DNA of 64,000 nucleotides. It comes from Aureimonas ureilytica DSM 18598 = NBRC 106430. Lineage in GTDB: Bacteria > Pseudomonadota > Alphaproteobacteria > Rhizobiales > Rhizobiaceae. Shown piece by piece: positions 42,183-52,050 of this stretch (positions are counted from its first letter, which is position 1; each line of letters starts with the position of its first letter). Location: positions 39,373 through 103,372 of the forward strand of contig NZ_ARQE01000013.1 in NCBI RefSeq assembly GCF_000382705.1. The letters are read 5' to 3'. Under the pieces are notes generated by a model. The model was given only the letters and a program-made list of their open reading frames with translations, was not told where the DNA came from and searched no databases. The translations under genes and the position numbers were made by a program.

Positions 42183-42728
42183 TCAGGCGGAGCATTCACC
42201 CGAGCCGGCTTTCCAGCGCGCCATGTCGCCTTCGACGCGGGCGCGCAGCGGGGTCTGCAGAAGCGGGCCGTAGGTCTCGACCTCGGCCGAACCCGCGCGC
42301 CCCTCGACCACGAGAAGCGGGCGCGCTTCCATCCGGCTACGAGGCACGAGAAGGAAGCGCGGACGGCCGGAAAAGGACGAGAGTTCGGGCGCGATGGAAT
42401 AGCTGGCGAAGGCGGGATCGCGCGTCTTGAACCAGCAGCGGTTGGCGGTCAGCGCCAAGCGCTCCATCCGGTCGAGGCCGGTGTCGACCTTCGCGGGCGG
42501 CTGAGGTGTCGGAGGCGCGACAGTGGGGGAGGCGCAGCTCGCCAGGAAGGTCAGAAGCAGTCCGGTCGCCGCCGCCATGGCGCCGACGGTGGAGCCGATC
42601 AATCCGACGAACAGGGCCGCCGTGCCGATCAGGAGCGCGACCAGCGCGAAGGCGACGGGCGATAGAACCAGCATCGCCGGCAGCAAGCCGGCGATGAGAA
42701 GCAGTCGAACGAAGGGCTTTGCGCTCAC
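42183..42728 (-). CDS. Membrane-anchored protein of unknown function, between purQ and purL
   Basis: A 181-residue protein with two or three N-terminal hydrophobic helices (about residues 8-65), followed by a Pro-rich linker and a soluble domain with [36 protein letters not shown] and [10 protein letters not shown]. The soluble part resembles the downstream lipoprotein in having a Cys in the first strand and a short C-terminal Cys, which hints at relatedness. Its start overlaps the purQ stop by 4 bases (ATGA), so it is translated with purQ. Function unknown. Confidence 0.65.
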   Translation of the reverse strand: MSAKPFVRLLLIAGLLPAMLVLSPVAFALVALLIGTAALFVGLIGSTVGAMAAATGLLLTFLASCASPTVAPPTPQPPAKVDTGLDRMERLALTANRCWFKTRDPAFASYSIAPELSSFSGRPRFLLVPRSRMEARPLLVVEGRAGSAEVETYGPLLQTPLRARVEGDMARWKAGSGECSA

Positions 42729-43408
42729 GCGGCCAGTCCGCGCGGGGCGAGGCCGAGAGCGCTCTCGAAGATCCCGCGCCCGTCCGAACCGCCGTGTTCG
42801 GGCTCGATCAGGTTTTCGGGATGCGGCATGAGACCAAGGACATTGCCCTCGGCGCTGACGATGCCGGCAATATCGTTGATCGCGCCGTTCGGGTTGGTGC
42901 CTTCGGCATAGCGGAACGCGACCTGACCCTCGCCCTCGATGCGGGCGAGCGTCTGCGCATCGGCGAAATAGTTGCCGTCATGATGCGCGACAGGGCAGCG
43001 GATGACCTGACCCTGCGCGTAGGCCGAAGTGAAGCGCGTGGAGGCGTTGGCGACTTCCAGCTTCACCTCGCGGCACACGAACTTGAGGCTCGTGTTGCGC
43101 ATCAGCGCGCCGGGCAGGAGACCGGCCTCGCAGAGGATCTGGAACCCGTTGCAGACGCCGAGCACCGCGACGCCGCGCTTGGCCTTTTCGGCCACGGCGC
43201 GCATCACCGGCGAGCGCGCGGCGATGGCGCCGCACCGCAGATAATCACCGAAGGAGAAGCCGCCCGGCACGACGATCAGATCGACATCGGGAATCTCGGT
43301 GTCGGTCTGCCAGACGGTGACGGGCGCGGTGCCGGAAATCTTGGTCAGCGCCGCGATCATGTCGCGGTCGCGGTTCAGACCCGGAAGAAGGACGACGGCG
43401 GATTTCAT
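42725..43408 (-). CDS. purQ: Phosphoribosylformylglycinamidine synthase subunit PurQ
   Basis: Glutaminase subunit that supplies ammonia to PurL. The 227-residue class I glutamine amidotransferase has the nucleophile Cys86 in [19 protein letters not shown] and the His-Glu pair in [12 protein letters not shown]. The start [14 protein letters not shown] matches the family. It follows purS by 12 bases, and its stop is overlapped by the unknown membrane-protein gene. Part of the purC-purS-purQ operon. Confidence 0.97.
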   Translation of the reverse strand: MKSAVVLLPGLNRDRDMIAALTKISGTAPVTVWQTDTEIPDVDLIVVPGGFSFGDYLRCGAIAARSPVMRAVAEKAKRGVAVLGVCNGFQILCEAGLLPGALMRNTSLKFVCREVKLEVANASTRFTSAYAQGQVIRCPVAHHDGNYFADAQTLARIEGEGQVAFRYAEGTNPNGAINDIAGIVSAEGNVLGLMPHPENLIEPEHGGSDGRGIFESALGLAPRGLAA

Positions 43409-43420
43409 GGCGACCCGACC

Positions 43421-43663
43421 TCAGGCGATCTGAATGGCGTAGTTCTCGATGACCGTGTTGGCGAGGAGCTGTTCGCACATCGCCTTCAGGTCCGCCTCGG
43501 CCTTGCCTGTATCGACCCCGTCGATCTCGACATCGAAGACCTTGCCCTGACGAACGGCGCCGACACCGCCGAAACCGAGCGTGCCGAGCGCGCCTTCGAT
43601 CGCCTTGCCCTGAGGGTCCAGAACGCCGTTCTTGAGAGTGACGACGATGCGAGCCTTGATCAC
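43421..43663 (-). CDS. purS: Phosphoribosylformylglycinamidine synthase subunit PurS
   Basis: Small adaptor subunit that links PurQ to PurL. The 80-residue protein shows the family pattern TLKNGVLDPQGKAIEGALG followed by VRQGKVFDVEIDG and a C-terminal MCEQLLANTVIENYAIQI. It lies between purC (67 bases upstream) and purQ (12 bases downstream) on the same strand. Confidence 0.96.
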   Translation of the reverse strand: MIKARIVVTLKNGVLDPQGKAIEGALGTLGFGGVGAVRQGKVFDVEIDGVDTGKAEADLKAMCEQLLANTVIENYAIQIA

Positions 43664-43730
43664 GGAATAAGCCTGCCTTGCGAATGAACCAGTCGAAGAG
43701 CCGGCGCCGGTTGCGACGCCGACAGGGGCG

Positions 43731-44495
43731 TCACTTGACCAACACCGGCCCGGAAGGGCGGGGCGGCTCGTTTTCGTTCATGATGCCGAGCCGGCGGGCG
43801 ACTTCCTGATAGGCCTCGACCAGGCCGCCCATGTCGCGACGGAAGCGGTCCTTGTCCAGCTTGTCCTGGGTCTGCGTGTCCCAGAGGCGGCAGGAGTCCG
43901 GCGAGATCTCGTCGGCGACGACGATCCGCATCATGTCGCCCTCGAACAGGCGACCCGTCTCGATCTTGAAGTCGACGAGCTGAATGCCGACGCCGAGGAA
44001 GAGGCCGGAAAGGAAGTCGTTGACGCGGATGGCGAGCGCCATGATGTCGTCGATTTCCTGCGGGCTCGCCCAGCCGAAGGCCGTGATGTGCTCTTCCGAC
44101 ACCATCGGGTCGTCGAGCTGATCGGCCTTATAGTAGAACTCGATGATCGAGCGGGGAAGAACCGTGCCTTCCTCGATGCCGAGGCGCTTGGCGAGCGATC
44201 CGGCCGCCACGTTGCGCACCACGACCTCGAGCGGAATGATCTCCACTTCCTTGATCAGCTGCTCGCGCATGTTCAACCGACGAATGAAATGCGTCGGGAT
44301 GCCGATCCGGTTCAGGTGCGTGAAGACGTATTCCGAAATACGATTGTTGAGGACGCCCTTGCCGTCCACGACCTCGTGCTTCTTCTTGTTGAAGGCGGTC
44401 GCGTCGTCCTTGAAGAACTGGACGAGGGTGCCGGGCTCGGGGCCTTCGTAAAGGATCTTCCCCTTGCCTTCGTAGATACGGCGGCGACGTGTCAT
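43731..44495 (-). CDS. purC: Phosphoribosylaminoimidazole-succinocarboxamide synthase
   Basis: SAICAR synthase, which adds aspartate to CAIR in purine synthesis. The 254-residue protein begins [18 protein letters not shown] (P-loop-like ATP site) and carries [20 protein letters not shown] and [20 protein letters not shown] with the catalytic and metal residues of the family. The start is taken at 44495; a longer frame to 44654 adds an unlikely leader. It is the first gene of the purine operon and divergent from the aldolase gene. Confidence 0.96.
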   Translation of the reverse strand: MTRRRRIYEGKGKILYEGPEPGTLVQFFKDDATAFNKKKHEVVDGKGVLNNRISEYVFTHLNRIGIPTHFIRRLNMREQLIKEVEIIPLEVVVRNVAAGSLAKRLGIEEGTVLPRSIIEFYYKADQLDDPMVSEEHITAFGWASPQEIDDIMALAIRVNDFLSGLFLGVGIQLVDFKIETGRLFEGDMMRIVVADEISPDSCRLWDTQTQDKLDKDRFRRDMGGLVEAYQEVARRLGIMNENEPPRPSGPVLVK

Positions 44496-44704
44496 GGATT
44501 TTGCTCGATCGTGAGTAAGAGGCGAGTCGTTGGAGAACTCGCAAGAAACCGCATGCTTAAGCCGGCTCAATATCGCAAAGCGGGGTTCTAAACAATCGCT
44601 TCCCCGAAATTCCGGCGATCCGGCCGGGAAGGCGGTGTCCCGATCCCTTGCCAAACGGCCGCCGATCGGCCGATCTGTCCTCGATCCCCAGGAGAAACCG
44701 CACC

Positions 44705-45472
44705 GTGACAGTCTCGAGATTTCGCCAGTTGCTCACCGAGAACGACGTCGTCCTCTCGGCTTGGGCCGGCCTCGGCGACCCCGTCGTCCACGAGGCGCTT
44801 CTCGATGCGTTCGACGTCCTGACGCTCGACGTGCAGCACGGGCTGCAGGGGATGGAGGAGATTCGCGAGGGCTGCGCTCGCGCGGTGTTCAAGAACAAGC
44901 CCGCCATGGTGCGCGTCCCCGTCGGCGATCTCGCCATGGCCGGGCGCGTTCTGGACTTCGGCGCGACGGGCGTGATCCTGCCCATGGTGAACAGCGCCGA
45001 CGAGGCGAGCCATTTCGCGCGCTCCCTCCTGTACCCGCCGAAGGGCACGCGATCCTTCGGCCCGGCGCGCGCCCTGTCGCTCTTCGGCGCGGCGAGTGCG
45101 GAGAGCTATATCGCCGAGGCGAACGAGGCCGTGCTTTCGCTGGCGATGATCGAGACCGCCGGCGCCTATCGCGAGATCGACGCGATCCTCGCCGTGCCGG
45201 AACTCGGCGGCGTCTTCGTCGGCCCGTCCGACCTGTCTCTGGCGCTGGGCGGTCGGCTCGACCCGAACGGCGCAGCCACGGACGAGGCCGCGCAGGCGAT
45301 CTGCCGCAAGGCGAAGGACGGCGGCAAGGTCGCCGCCGTCTATGCCGCCAACGCGGCGGATGCGCGGCGCTACCGCGCCATGGGCTACGACCTGATCTGT
45401 GTCGCCTCCGACATCGCGCTTCTGCGGCAGGCCTCGCTCGCCCTTTGCGCGGACATCAAACGCGCGCTCTAG
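44705..45472 (+). CDS. HpcH/HpaI-family class II aldolase or citrate-lyase-like protein
   Basis: A 255-residue TIM-barrel enzyme of the HpcH/HpaI family, which cleaves 2-keto acids to pyruvate and an aldehyde. Family motifs are [52 protein letters not shown]-type metal ligand in [12 protein letters not shown] and [13 protein letters not shown]. The start is GTG at 44705 with AGGAG 10 bases upstream. The natural substrate is unknown; related proteins act on hydroxyhexadienoate or rhamnonate products. Its stop overlaps that of the convergent hydrolase by 4 bases. Confidence 0.85.
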   Translation: MTVSRFRQLLTENDVVLSAWAGLGDPVVHEALLDAFDVLTLDVQHGLQGMEEIREGCARAVFKNKPAMVRVPVGDLAMAGRVLDFGATGVILPMVNSADEASHFARSLLYPPKGTRSFGPARALSLFGAASAESYIAEANEAVLSLAMIETAGAYREIDAILAVPELGGVFVGPSDLSLALGGRLDPNGAATDEAAQAICRKAKDGGKVAAVYAANAADARRYRAMGYDLICVASDIALLRQASLALCADIKRAL

Positions 45473-46026
45473 CTCGCGGGCAGGCGGGCGAGGAACTTGC
45501 CGAAGGTGAGGAGGCCTTCCGGCCAGGGGCCGTGCCCGCTGTCACCGTTCAGATGGCCCGATTCGCCGGCATCGATGAAGAGCGAGCCCCAGGCGCCGGC
45601 CGCATCCTCGGCGGGCTCGAAACGCGAATAGGGATCGTTTCGGCTGGCGACGACGACCGAGGGAAAGGGCAAGGGATCGCGTGGGTACGGGCCGAAGGTC
45701 AGAAGATGCTTCGGCCGGATCGCCTCGTCGGACACATCCGGCGGGGCCACGAAGAAGGCGCCGGCGACCGGGCGGGTGAAGAGCGGAACCGCCTGCACCA
45801 CGGCCGCGACGCCCAGCGAATGGGCGACAATGACCGGCGGGCGCTCCGCTTCGTTCACCGCCTCGGCCACGGTGCGCACCCAGTCGTCGCGAACGGGCTT
45901 CGTCCATTCGACCTGCTGGACGCGGCGGGCCGTGGAAAGCTTCTGCTCCCAGCGGCTTTGCCAGTGGTTTTCGTCGGCTCCCTTGTATCCGGGAACGATG
46001 AGGATATCGGCTTCTGAAACGCGCAT
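45469..46026 (-). CDS. RBBP9/YdeN-family alpha/beta hydrolase
   Basis: A 185-residue serine hydrolase. The N-terminal ILIVPGYKGADENHWQSRWEQ is the typical family start. The nucleophile elbow is AHSLG, the acid residue lies in VASRNDPYSRFEPAED, and the catalytic His in GESGHLNGDSGHG. This is the DUF1234/RBBP9/YdeN family of small hydrolases with unknown physiological substrates. It overlaps the convergent aldolase gene at the stop codons. Confidence 0.85.
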   Translation of the reverse strand: MRVSEADILIVPGYKGADENHWQSRWEQKLSTARRVQQVEWTKPVRDDWVRTVAEAVNEAERPPVIVAHSLGVAAVVQAVPLFTRPVAGAFFVAPPDVSDEAIRPKHLLTFGPYPRDPLPFPSVVVASRNDPYSRFEPAEDAAGAWGSLFIDAGESGHLNGDSGHGPWPEGLLTFGKFLARLPAS

Positions 46027-46068
46027 GGGCCGCAGATGCGAGCGCGAAGCGTCCTTGTCAAGGAAGCG

Positions 46069-47514
46069 TCACAGCAGCGGACTGATGAGCCGCGTGACGT
46101 TCTCGGTCAGCTGCACGAAGAAACCGCGCTGCGACCACTCCTCCAGCCGCAGCCGATGGCTCTTGAAGCGATAGTCGTCCTCGATGGCGCGCAAATCCCG
46201 CACGACGTCCTCGCTATAGGCGATCAGCGTAACCTCGGAATTCAGCTCGAACGAGCGCCGGTCCATGTTGGCCGAGCCGATGATCGCGATGTCGTCGTCG
46301 ATCGACAGATGCTTGGCGTGCAGGAAACGCTCGCGATAGAGCATCACCTCGACCCCGGCCTCCAGAAGCTCGTCGTAATAGGATTGCTGCGCCCGGTCGA
46401 TCAGCCAGCTGTTGGTGGTGGAGGTCACGAAGAGCGTCACGCGCACGCCCTTCGAAACGGCCGTGCGCATGGCCAGCAGCATCGGCTCGTTGGGAATGAA
46501 ATAGGGCGTCGCGAGCACGACACGCCGGCGCGCGCTGTAGAGCAGGTCGGTGAAGAGGATATCGACGCCGGCATCCGGGTAGTCCGGTCCGCTCGGCAGA
46601 ACCTGCGCCGTCGCCGTGCGCTCCAGCGAAGGGGGCGGGGGCTCCGGCATGAGGTCGGGCGTGGCGATGTCCTCCTCGGTTTCGAGATACCAGTCGCCGA
46701 TGAAGATCGCTTGCAGCTCCAGAACGACGGGGCCTTCGACGCGCGCCATCAGCTCGCGATAGAAGGTCTTCGGCTCGTATTCGATGCGGTGCATGTTCTG
46801 CGAGCCGACCCAGCCGACGCGCCCGTCCACCACGACGATCTTGCGGTGATTGCGCAGGTCGAACCGCGTCGCCTGGTTCCAGAAGCGGATCGGCAGGATC
46901 AGGCGAAGCTCGACGCCGGTTCCCTTCAGGCGCTTGGCGATCGACTTCCGGTCTCGCGAAGAGCCGACCGCGTCGATCAGGAGACGGCATTTGACGCCGC
47001 GTCTGGCCGCGCGCTCCAGCGCGCTGAGGATTCGGTTTCCGGCTTGGTCGTTCTGGAGGATGTAGACCATGACATGGGCATGGTGCTCGGCATGGTCGAT
47101 ATCGGTCGCGATCCGATCCACGACGCGATTGTAGTCGGCGTCGAGCACGATGCGATTGTCGGGCAAGACCGGAAAACGGCCGATGCGGTGGACGAGGCGG
47201 CCGGTCAGCTGATGATGCGGGCGCAGGGCGCGCAAGGCCCCCATGGCCCGCAGCGAGATATGCTCGATCGCCTTGCGGATGATGTCCGGCATCGCTTCCA
47301 GCCGGTCGCGCCGCCATTTCGGATGGCGGGCGTTGCCGACGGCGAGATAAAGCAGGAGAGCCGCCCAGGGCATGAAGAAGAACAGGAGAAGCCAGGCCTG
47401 CGCCGCCACGGGCGAGCGACGGAAGGGAATATAGACGACGGCGCCGATCACGATCGACCAACTCAGGAAGGTGACAACGATCGGCCAGATCGTGCCGTCA
47501 AGAAACTGGCTCAT
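46069..47514 (-). CDS. cls: Cardiolipin synthase (phospholipase D superfamily)
   Basis: Makes cardiolipin in the inner membrane from phosphatidylglycerol. The 481-residue protein has two N-terminal membrane helices (about 8-28 and 40-60) and two HKD motifs: NHRKIVVVDGRVGWVGSQN and HAKHLSIDDDIAIIGSANMD. The start at 47514 (MSQFLDGTIW) precedes the first helix; a longer frame to 47664 overlaps the next gene's leader. Alphaproteobacteria often carry several PLD-type synthases, so the substrate is assigned by family only. It is divergent from an EEP phosphatase gene, 235 bases away. Confidence 0.88.
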   Translation of the reverse strand: MSQFLDGTIWPIVVTFLSWSIVIGAVVYIPFRRSPVAAQAWLLLFFFMPWAALLLYLAVGNARHPKWRRDRLEAMPDIIRKAIEHISLRAMGALRALRPHHQLTGRLVHRIGRFPVLPDNRIVLDADYNRVVDRIATDIDHAEHHAHVMVYILQNDQAGNRILSALERAARRGVKCRLLIDAVGSSRDRKSIAKRLKGTGVELRLILPIRFWNQATRFDLRNHRKIVVVDGRVGWVGSQNMHRIEYEPKTFYRELMARVEGPVVLELQAIFIGDWYLETEEDIATPDLMPEPPPPSLERTATAQVLPSGPDYPDAGVDILFTDLLYSARRRVVLATPYFIPNEPMLLAMRTAVSKGVRVTLFVTSTTNSWLIDRAQQSYYDELLEAGVEVMLYRERFLHAKHLSIDDDIAIIGSANMDRRSFELNSEVTLIAYSEDVVRDLRAIEDDYRFKSHRLRLEEWSQRGFFVQLTENVTRLISPLL

Positions 47515-47749
47515 TCCGCCCCGATCCCGCCATCCGCTGGGTTCAAGACACGAATCCGAATGGGTCCGCGCCTTGCCGGAGGCTCTGCCCGAGGATATGG
47601 GCACTGGCAAGATCGGGTCCAGAAACCGGCTCCGACTTCTCCGGGTTTGTGATCGCGCCGCCATCGGCGCCGGTCACGGCCGAGCGGAACCATTGCGCAG
47701 GCGATGCCTTCCAAGGGCGGCGCCGAAAAGGGGAAGGAAGCCACGGATC

Positions 47750-48565
47750 ATGATCCGCATCGTCTACGCCAATCTCGGCTATTCCCGCGACATCGACGGC
47801 TCGCTCGGCCACCACGTGCGGCGCGCGCACCACCATGTCTTCACGACCAAGCGCGTGCAGCTTCGCAGCCTTCAGCATGTGCGCGACCGGCTGCGGGAGC
47901 TGAAGCCCGATCTCAGCTGCTTCGTGGAAATCGACCGGGGCTCGCTCACCAACGGCTTCTTCGACCAGAGCCGGGCGCTGGTGGAGGACCATCACACGAC
48001 GGTGCGGATCGACAACAAATACAGCGCCGAGCGCCAGTTCCGCCGCCTGTCGGTGTCGCGCGGCAAGTCCAACGCCTTTCTCGCCTCGCGTCCGCTGACC
48101 TATGTCGCGCGCTATCTTTCGGCCGGCAAAAAGCGGCTCGTCTACGATCTGGAAATGTCGGGCATCCGCGTTCTCGTCGCCCATCTGTCGTTGCGCTATC
48201 GCGTGCGCTGCATCCAGCTCGCGGAACTCGCGCGCTGGGTGGCGGAGCGGGACGGGCCGACCGTCGTGATGGGGGATTTCAACGTGTTTCGCGGCGCGGG
48301 CGAATTGCAGCCGCTGCTCGCCGACGGGCGCATGGTCCATGCCAACGCGCATTCGGGGCCGACCTTCCGGTTCGGGCCCTATCTCGCGACGCTCGACACC
48401 TGCCTGATCTCGCGCGACCTCTTGGATCACTGCGAGGTGCATATTCTCGATCAACCCTATTCGGATCACCAGATGATCCAGCTGGACATCAGGGGTTTCG
48501 AGGCGAGGGAGGCGCCGCCGCTGGCGACGCCGCTTCTGGTTTCGGCCGAGGCCGAACCGGCCTGA
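47750..48565 (+). CDS. Endonuclease/exonuclease/phosphatase (EEP) family protein
   Basis: A 271-residue EEP-fold hydrolase. The start MIRIVYANLGYSRDI contains the first-strand Asn of the fold; catalytic motifs follow in SCFVEIDRGS, VLVAHLSLR, VVMGDFNVFRG (D-x-N) and YSDHQMIQLDI (S-D-H). GGAAG lies 12 bases before the ATG at 47750. Family members cleave phosphodiesters or phosphoesters such as inositol phosphates or sphingomyelin; the substrate cannot be told here. A role in envelope lipid metabolism next to cls is possible but unproven. Confidence 0.85.
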   Translation: MIRIVYANLGYSRDIDGSLGHHVRRAHHHVFTTKRVQLRSLQHVRDRLRELKPDLSCFVEIDRGSLTNGFFDQSRALVEDHHTTVRIDNKYSAERQFRRLSVSRGKSNAFLASRPLTYVARYLSAGKKRLVYDLEMSGIRVLVAHLSLRYRVRCIQLAELARWVAERDGPTVVMGDFNVFRGAGELQPLLADGRMVHANAHSGPTFRFGPYLATLDTCLISRDLLDHCEVHILDQPYSDHQMIQLDIRGFEAREAPPLATPLLVSAEAEPA

Positions 48566-48592
48566 ACGATCCGCCCAGGCCGGGTTTAGAGC

Positions 48593-49903
48593 TCAGGCCG
48601 CCGTGCCGAAGACGCGGGTGAAGATCGTGTCGACATGCTTGGTGTGGTAGCCGAGGTCGAACTTCTCGCGGATCTCGTCTTCCGAAAGCGCCGCCGTCAC
48701 GTCCTTGTCCGACAGGAGTTCGGCGAGGAAGTCGGCGCCGTGTTCCCAGACCTTCATGGCGTTGCGCTGCACGAGGCGATAGGCGTCCTCGCGGCTGACG
48801 CCGGCCTGCGTCAGCGCCAGAAGCACGCGCTGCGAATGGACGAGCCCCTTGAACTGGTTGAGGTTCTTGTCCATCCGCTCGGGATAGACGAGAAGCTTGT
48901 CGATGACGCCGGTGAGGCGCGCGAGGGCGAAGTCGAGCGTGACCGTCGCGTCCGGGCCGATATAGCGTTCCACGGAGGAGTGCGAGATGTCCCGCTCGTG
49001 CCAGAGCGCGACATTCTCCATCGCGGGAATGGCGAAGGCGCGGACCATGCGGGCAAGGCCCGTCAGGTTCTCGGTCAGAACCGGGTTGCGCTTGTGCGGC
49101 ATGGCCGAGGAGCCCTTCTGGCCGGGCGCGAAATACTCCTCGGCTTCCAGAACTTCGGTGCGCTGGAGATGGCGGATTTCGGTCGCCAGACGCTCGATCG
49201 AGGAGGCGATGACGCCGAGCGTCGCGAAATACATGGCGTGGCGGTCGCGCGGGATGACCTGCGTCGACACGGGCTCCGGCTGCAGGCCGAGCGCGGCCGC
49301 GACATGCTCCTCCACGCGCGGATCGATATTGGCGAAGGTGCCGACCGCACCGGAAATGGCGCAGGTGGCGATCTCCTCGCGCGCCGCGACGAGGCGCTTG
49401 CGGCAGCGGTCGAACTCGGCATAGGCGAGGGCGAGCTTCACGCCGAAGGTCGTCGGCTCGGCATGGATGCCGTGCGAGCGGCCGATCGTCACCGTGTCCT
49501 TGTGCTCGAAGGCACGGCGCTTCAGCGCGGCGAGCAGCGCGTCGAGATCGGCCAGCAGCAGATCGGACGCGCGCACGAGCTGCACGTTGAAGCAGGTGTC
49601 GAGCACGTCCGACGAGGTCATGCCCTGATGGATGAAGCGCGAATCCGGGCCGACGAATTCGGCGAGATGCGTCAGGAAGGCGATGACGTCGTGCTTCGTC
49701 TCGCGCTCGATCTCGTCGATCCGCGCGACGTCGAAGGTCGCAGCGCCGCCCTTTTCCCAGATCGTCTTGGCGGCTTCCTTCGGAATCACGCCGAGTTCGG
49801 CCAGCGCGTCGCAGGCATGGGCCTCGATTTCAAACCAGATGCGGAACTTGGTTTCCTGGGACCAGATGGAGACCATCTCGGGGCGGGCATAGCGCGGGAT
49901 CAT
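48593..49903 (-). CDS. purB: Adenylosuccinate lyase
   Basis: Catalyses two fumarate-releasing steps of purine synthesis (SAICAR to AICAR and adenylosuccinate to AMP). The 436-residue protein starts MIPRYARPEMVSIWS and has TSSDVLDTCFNVQL, GRSHGIHAEPTTFG and the fumarase-superfamily signature GSSAMPHKRNP. It lies several kilobases from the other pur genes on the same strand. It is convergent with the EEP phosphatase gene, 28 bases away. Confidence 0.97.
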   Translation of the reverse strand: MIPRYARPEMVSIWSQETKFRIWFEIEAHACDALAELGVIPKEAAKTIWEKGGAATFDVARIDEIERETKHDVIAFLTHLAEFVGPDSRFIHQGMTSSDVLDTCFNVQLVRASDLLLADLDALLAALKRRAFEHKDTVTIGRSHGIHAEPTTFGVKLALAYAEFDRCRKRLVAAREEIATCAISGAVGTFANIDPRVEEHVAAALGLQPEPVSTQVIPRDRHAMYFATLGVIASSIERLATEIRHLQRTEVLEAEEYFAPGQKGSSAMPHKRNPVLTENLTGLARMVRAFAIPAMENVALWHERDISHSSVERYIGPDATVTLDFALARLTGVIDKLLVYPERMDKNLNQFKGLVHSQRVLLALTQAGVSREDAYRLVQRNAMKVWEHGADFLAELLSDKDVTAALSEDEIREKFDLGYHTKHVDTIFTRVFGTAA

Positions 49904-49967
49904 GAAGCAAGCCTTCGCAGCGGGTGGGGAGGGATCTGGCGCGTCCTAACAGAGCCGCAGCATTGCC

Positions 49968-50984
49968 TCAATCCGCCGCGGCCCCGAGGTCGCGCCAAGC
50001 CGGCCGCGCGGCGTATAGCGGCGCGGTCGCGGCATGGAACACGCCCCGCGCGATCGCCCGCGCCATGACCGCGCCGGCGGCCGACGAAAGCTCAAGGAGT
50101 TCGCCTGGCGAGAGCTGCGCGGGACGTGCGCCGGTCGCGGCGGCGAAGATGAGATCGCCGTCGAAATCCGTATGGGCCGGGTAGAGCGCGCGGGTGAAGC
50201 CGTCATGCGCGGCGACGGCGAGGCGCTTCAGTTCCGCCTTGCTGGCGGTGAGATCGGTCGCGATGATGGCGATCGTGGTGTTCGTGCCGGGGCGCGGGTC
50301 GAGTTTGGTGCGCGGGCGCACCGCGTCCGCCGGGTAGGGATTGGGCAGGCCGAGCCCGCCGAACTCGTCGCCGATCTCGAAAGGCGAGGCCCAGAAATGC
50401 CGGCTCTCCCCGATGAGCGGCGAGCCGACCGCGTTCACCGCGACGAGCGCTCCGACCGTCGCGCCATTGCTCAAGATCGCCGAGGCCGAGCCGAGGCCGC
50501 CCCGACAGGTGGCGGTCGTCGCGCCAAGGCCGGCGCCGATACTCCCCAAGGCAAAGTCGAGCCCGGCGCTCTCCGCGGCGGCAAGGCCAAGTTCGCGATA
50601 GGGCGAATGGAGACCCCAATCCTTGTCGCCGCCATTGGCGAGATCGAAGAGAATGGCACCCGGCACGATCGGAACGCGCTGGCCTGCCACTTCGAAGCCG
50701 CGCCCGACGGATCGCAGATGGCTTTGGACGCCGGACGCGGCGTCGAGGCCGAAGGCCGAGCCGCCGGACAGAACCAGCGCATCCACGCCCTGAACGAGAT
50801 TTTGCGGCGCCAGAAGTTCGGTGTCGCGCGTTCCCGGTGCGCCGCCGAGAATCTCGACCGCCGCGCTGGCGGGTCGATCGAACAGAACCGCCGTGGTGCC
50901 GCTGAGAAGCCGCTCGTCGCCCGCGTGGCCGACGAGAAGGCCCGCGACGTCCGTGATGAGATTGCGCGGTCCCGGCGTCCACAT
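49968..50984 (-). CDS. P1-family (DmpA/NylC-type) self-cleaving peptidase or amidase
   Basis: A 338-residue N-terminal-nucleophile-type hydrolase. The family pattern is visible in ITDVAGLLVGHAGDERLLSG, VDALVLSGGSAFGLDAASGVQ and GTNTTIAIIATD. Asn235-Thr236 in GTNTTI matches the auto-cleavage point of NylC, so Thr236 would become the nucleophile after self-processing. Members hydrolyse D-amino-acid peptides, beta-peptides or nylon oligomers; the natural substrate is unknown. I use the ATG at 50984, preceded by GGAGAGG; an ATG at 51002 would overlap the upstream stop. It lies 4 bases after a periplasmic binding protein gene. Confidence 0.82.
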   Translation of the reverse strand: MWTPGPRNLITDVAGLLVGHAGDERLLSGTTAVLFDRPASAAVEILGGAPGTRDTELLAPQNLVQGVDALVLSGGSAFGLDAASGVQSHLRSVGRGFEVAGQRVPIVPGAILFDLANGGDKDWGLHSPYRELGLAAAESAGLDFALGSIGAGLGATTATCRGGLGSASAILSNGATVGALVAVNAVGSPLIGESRHFWASPFEIGDEFGGLGLPNPYPADAVRPRTKLDPRPGTNTTIAIIATDLTASKAELKRLAVAAHDGFTRALYPAHTDFDGDLIFAAATGARPAQLSPGELLELSSAAGAVMARAIARGVFHAATAPLYAARPAWRDLGAAAD

Positions 50985-50988
50985 GGGC

Positions 50989-52050
50989 TCAACCCTCTCC
51001 ATCCGTCGTGAACTTGGTTCCGTCCCAGCGATAGGCCTGGAAGGGAACGACATCGGCCGAGCCGGTCGCGTCGAAGCGAACGAGCCCGCCCGACGTCACG
51101 AAGGTCTCGGCGCCCAGCACTTCCGCGATGGTGCGCGACTCGGCCTTGGATCGGCGCAGGGCCTCGATCGCGATTTCCGTGCCGATGCGGGCGATGCGGG
51201 CATAGCCCTCGTCGGCTTGCGGCTCTTCGGAAGGCGTCCAACCGACATCGAAGCCCGAGGCGATCGCGAGGACGCCCCTGGGCAGCGGTACGTCGCCCGC
51301 CTCGTCCAGAAGCGATTCGCCGCTCGCGATCTCAAGGCCCGGCGTCACGTCGAGCGCATCGCGCGCGACGATCGCGACATCGCGCCGCGCGCCGAACACG
51401 AGGACGTGACGAACCCCGCTTTGGGCGATGCGCCTTGCCAGACCGAACTGCTTCTCGTCGGCCGGGCGGTAATTGTCGACCAGGATGGGCCGAAGACCCT
51501 GCGCCTCCAGAAGGCCGCGCACCGACTCGGCGAGGTCCCGCCCATAGGACGAGCCGTCCTCCACGAGGCCGAAGGGCGCGCCCTGCCAGCGGGCCCGCAC
51601 GAAATCCGCGATCGCCTTCGCTTCGGCCTGAGGGCCAGGCGCGATCCGCCAGACCTGCCAGCCCGCGCGCTCGCGTCGATCGAGAATGCGGTCGGAGCGC
51701 GCGCCGATGTCGATCGCCGGGATATTGGCCTTTGCGAGCACCGGCAGAGCCGCCTCCAGCGCCGCCACGCACAGGAAGCCGACCGCGATCTCGGCCTTCG
51801 CCTCGGCCATGCGCTGCGCGGCATCCGCGCCGCCTTCACGGTCGCATCGCGTGTCGAACGCGGCGACCGAAGGTGGCACGGCGCTCGCATCGCCCAAGGC
51901 GGCGCGTGCGCCTTCCAGCGCCTGACGACCCAGAAGCGCGCTCGGCCCGCTGGACGGAACGGCCAAGGCGATCCCGTCCGCCCGCGCTGCCTGGGACAGC
52001 GTGCCGGAGGCGAGAAGCGCGAGGAGGGCGATTCGGATCGGTGCCTTCAT
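50989..52050 (-). CDS. Periplasmic binding protein, Leu/Ile/Val (type 1) fold
   Basis: A 353-residue exported protein with a clear signal peptide (MKAPIRIALLALLASGTLSQ and onward to about residue 24). The mature part resembles the LIVBP-type solute receptors, with repeated alpha/beta cues such as GFLCVAALEAALPVLAKANIP, APFGLVEDGSSYGRDLAES and RHVLVFGARRDVAIVARDAL. Sequence divergence from the LivK-like protein at 52194 is large. It is upstream of the P1 peptidase with only 4 bases between, so the two are probably one unit. No dedicated permease is adjacent. Confidence 0.75.
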   Translation of the reverse strand: MKAPIRIALLALLASGTLSQAARADGIALAVPSSGPSALLGRQALEGARAALGDASAVPPSVAAFDTRCDREGGADAAQRMAEAKAEIAVGFLCVAALEAALPVLAKANIPAIDIGARSDRILDRRERAGWQVWRIAPGPQAEAKAIADFVRARWQGAPFGLVEDGSSYGRDLAESVRGLLEAQGLRPILVDNYRPADEKQFGLARRIAQSGVRHVLVFGARRDVAIVARDALDVTPGLEIASGESLLDEAGDVPLPRGVLAIASGFDVGWTPSEEPQADEGYARIARIGTEIAIEALRRSKAESRTIAEVLGAETFVTSGGLVRFDATGSADVVPFQAYRWDGTKFTTDGEG

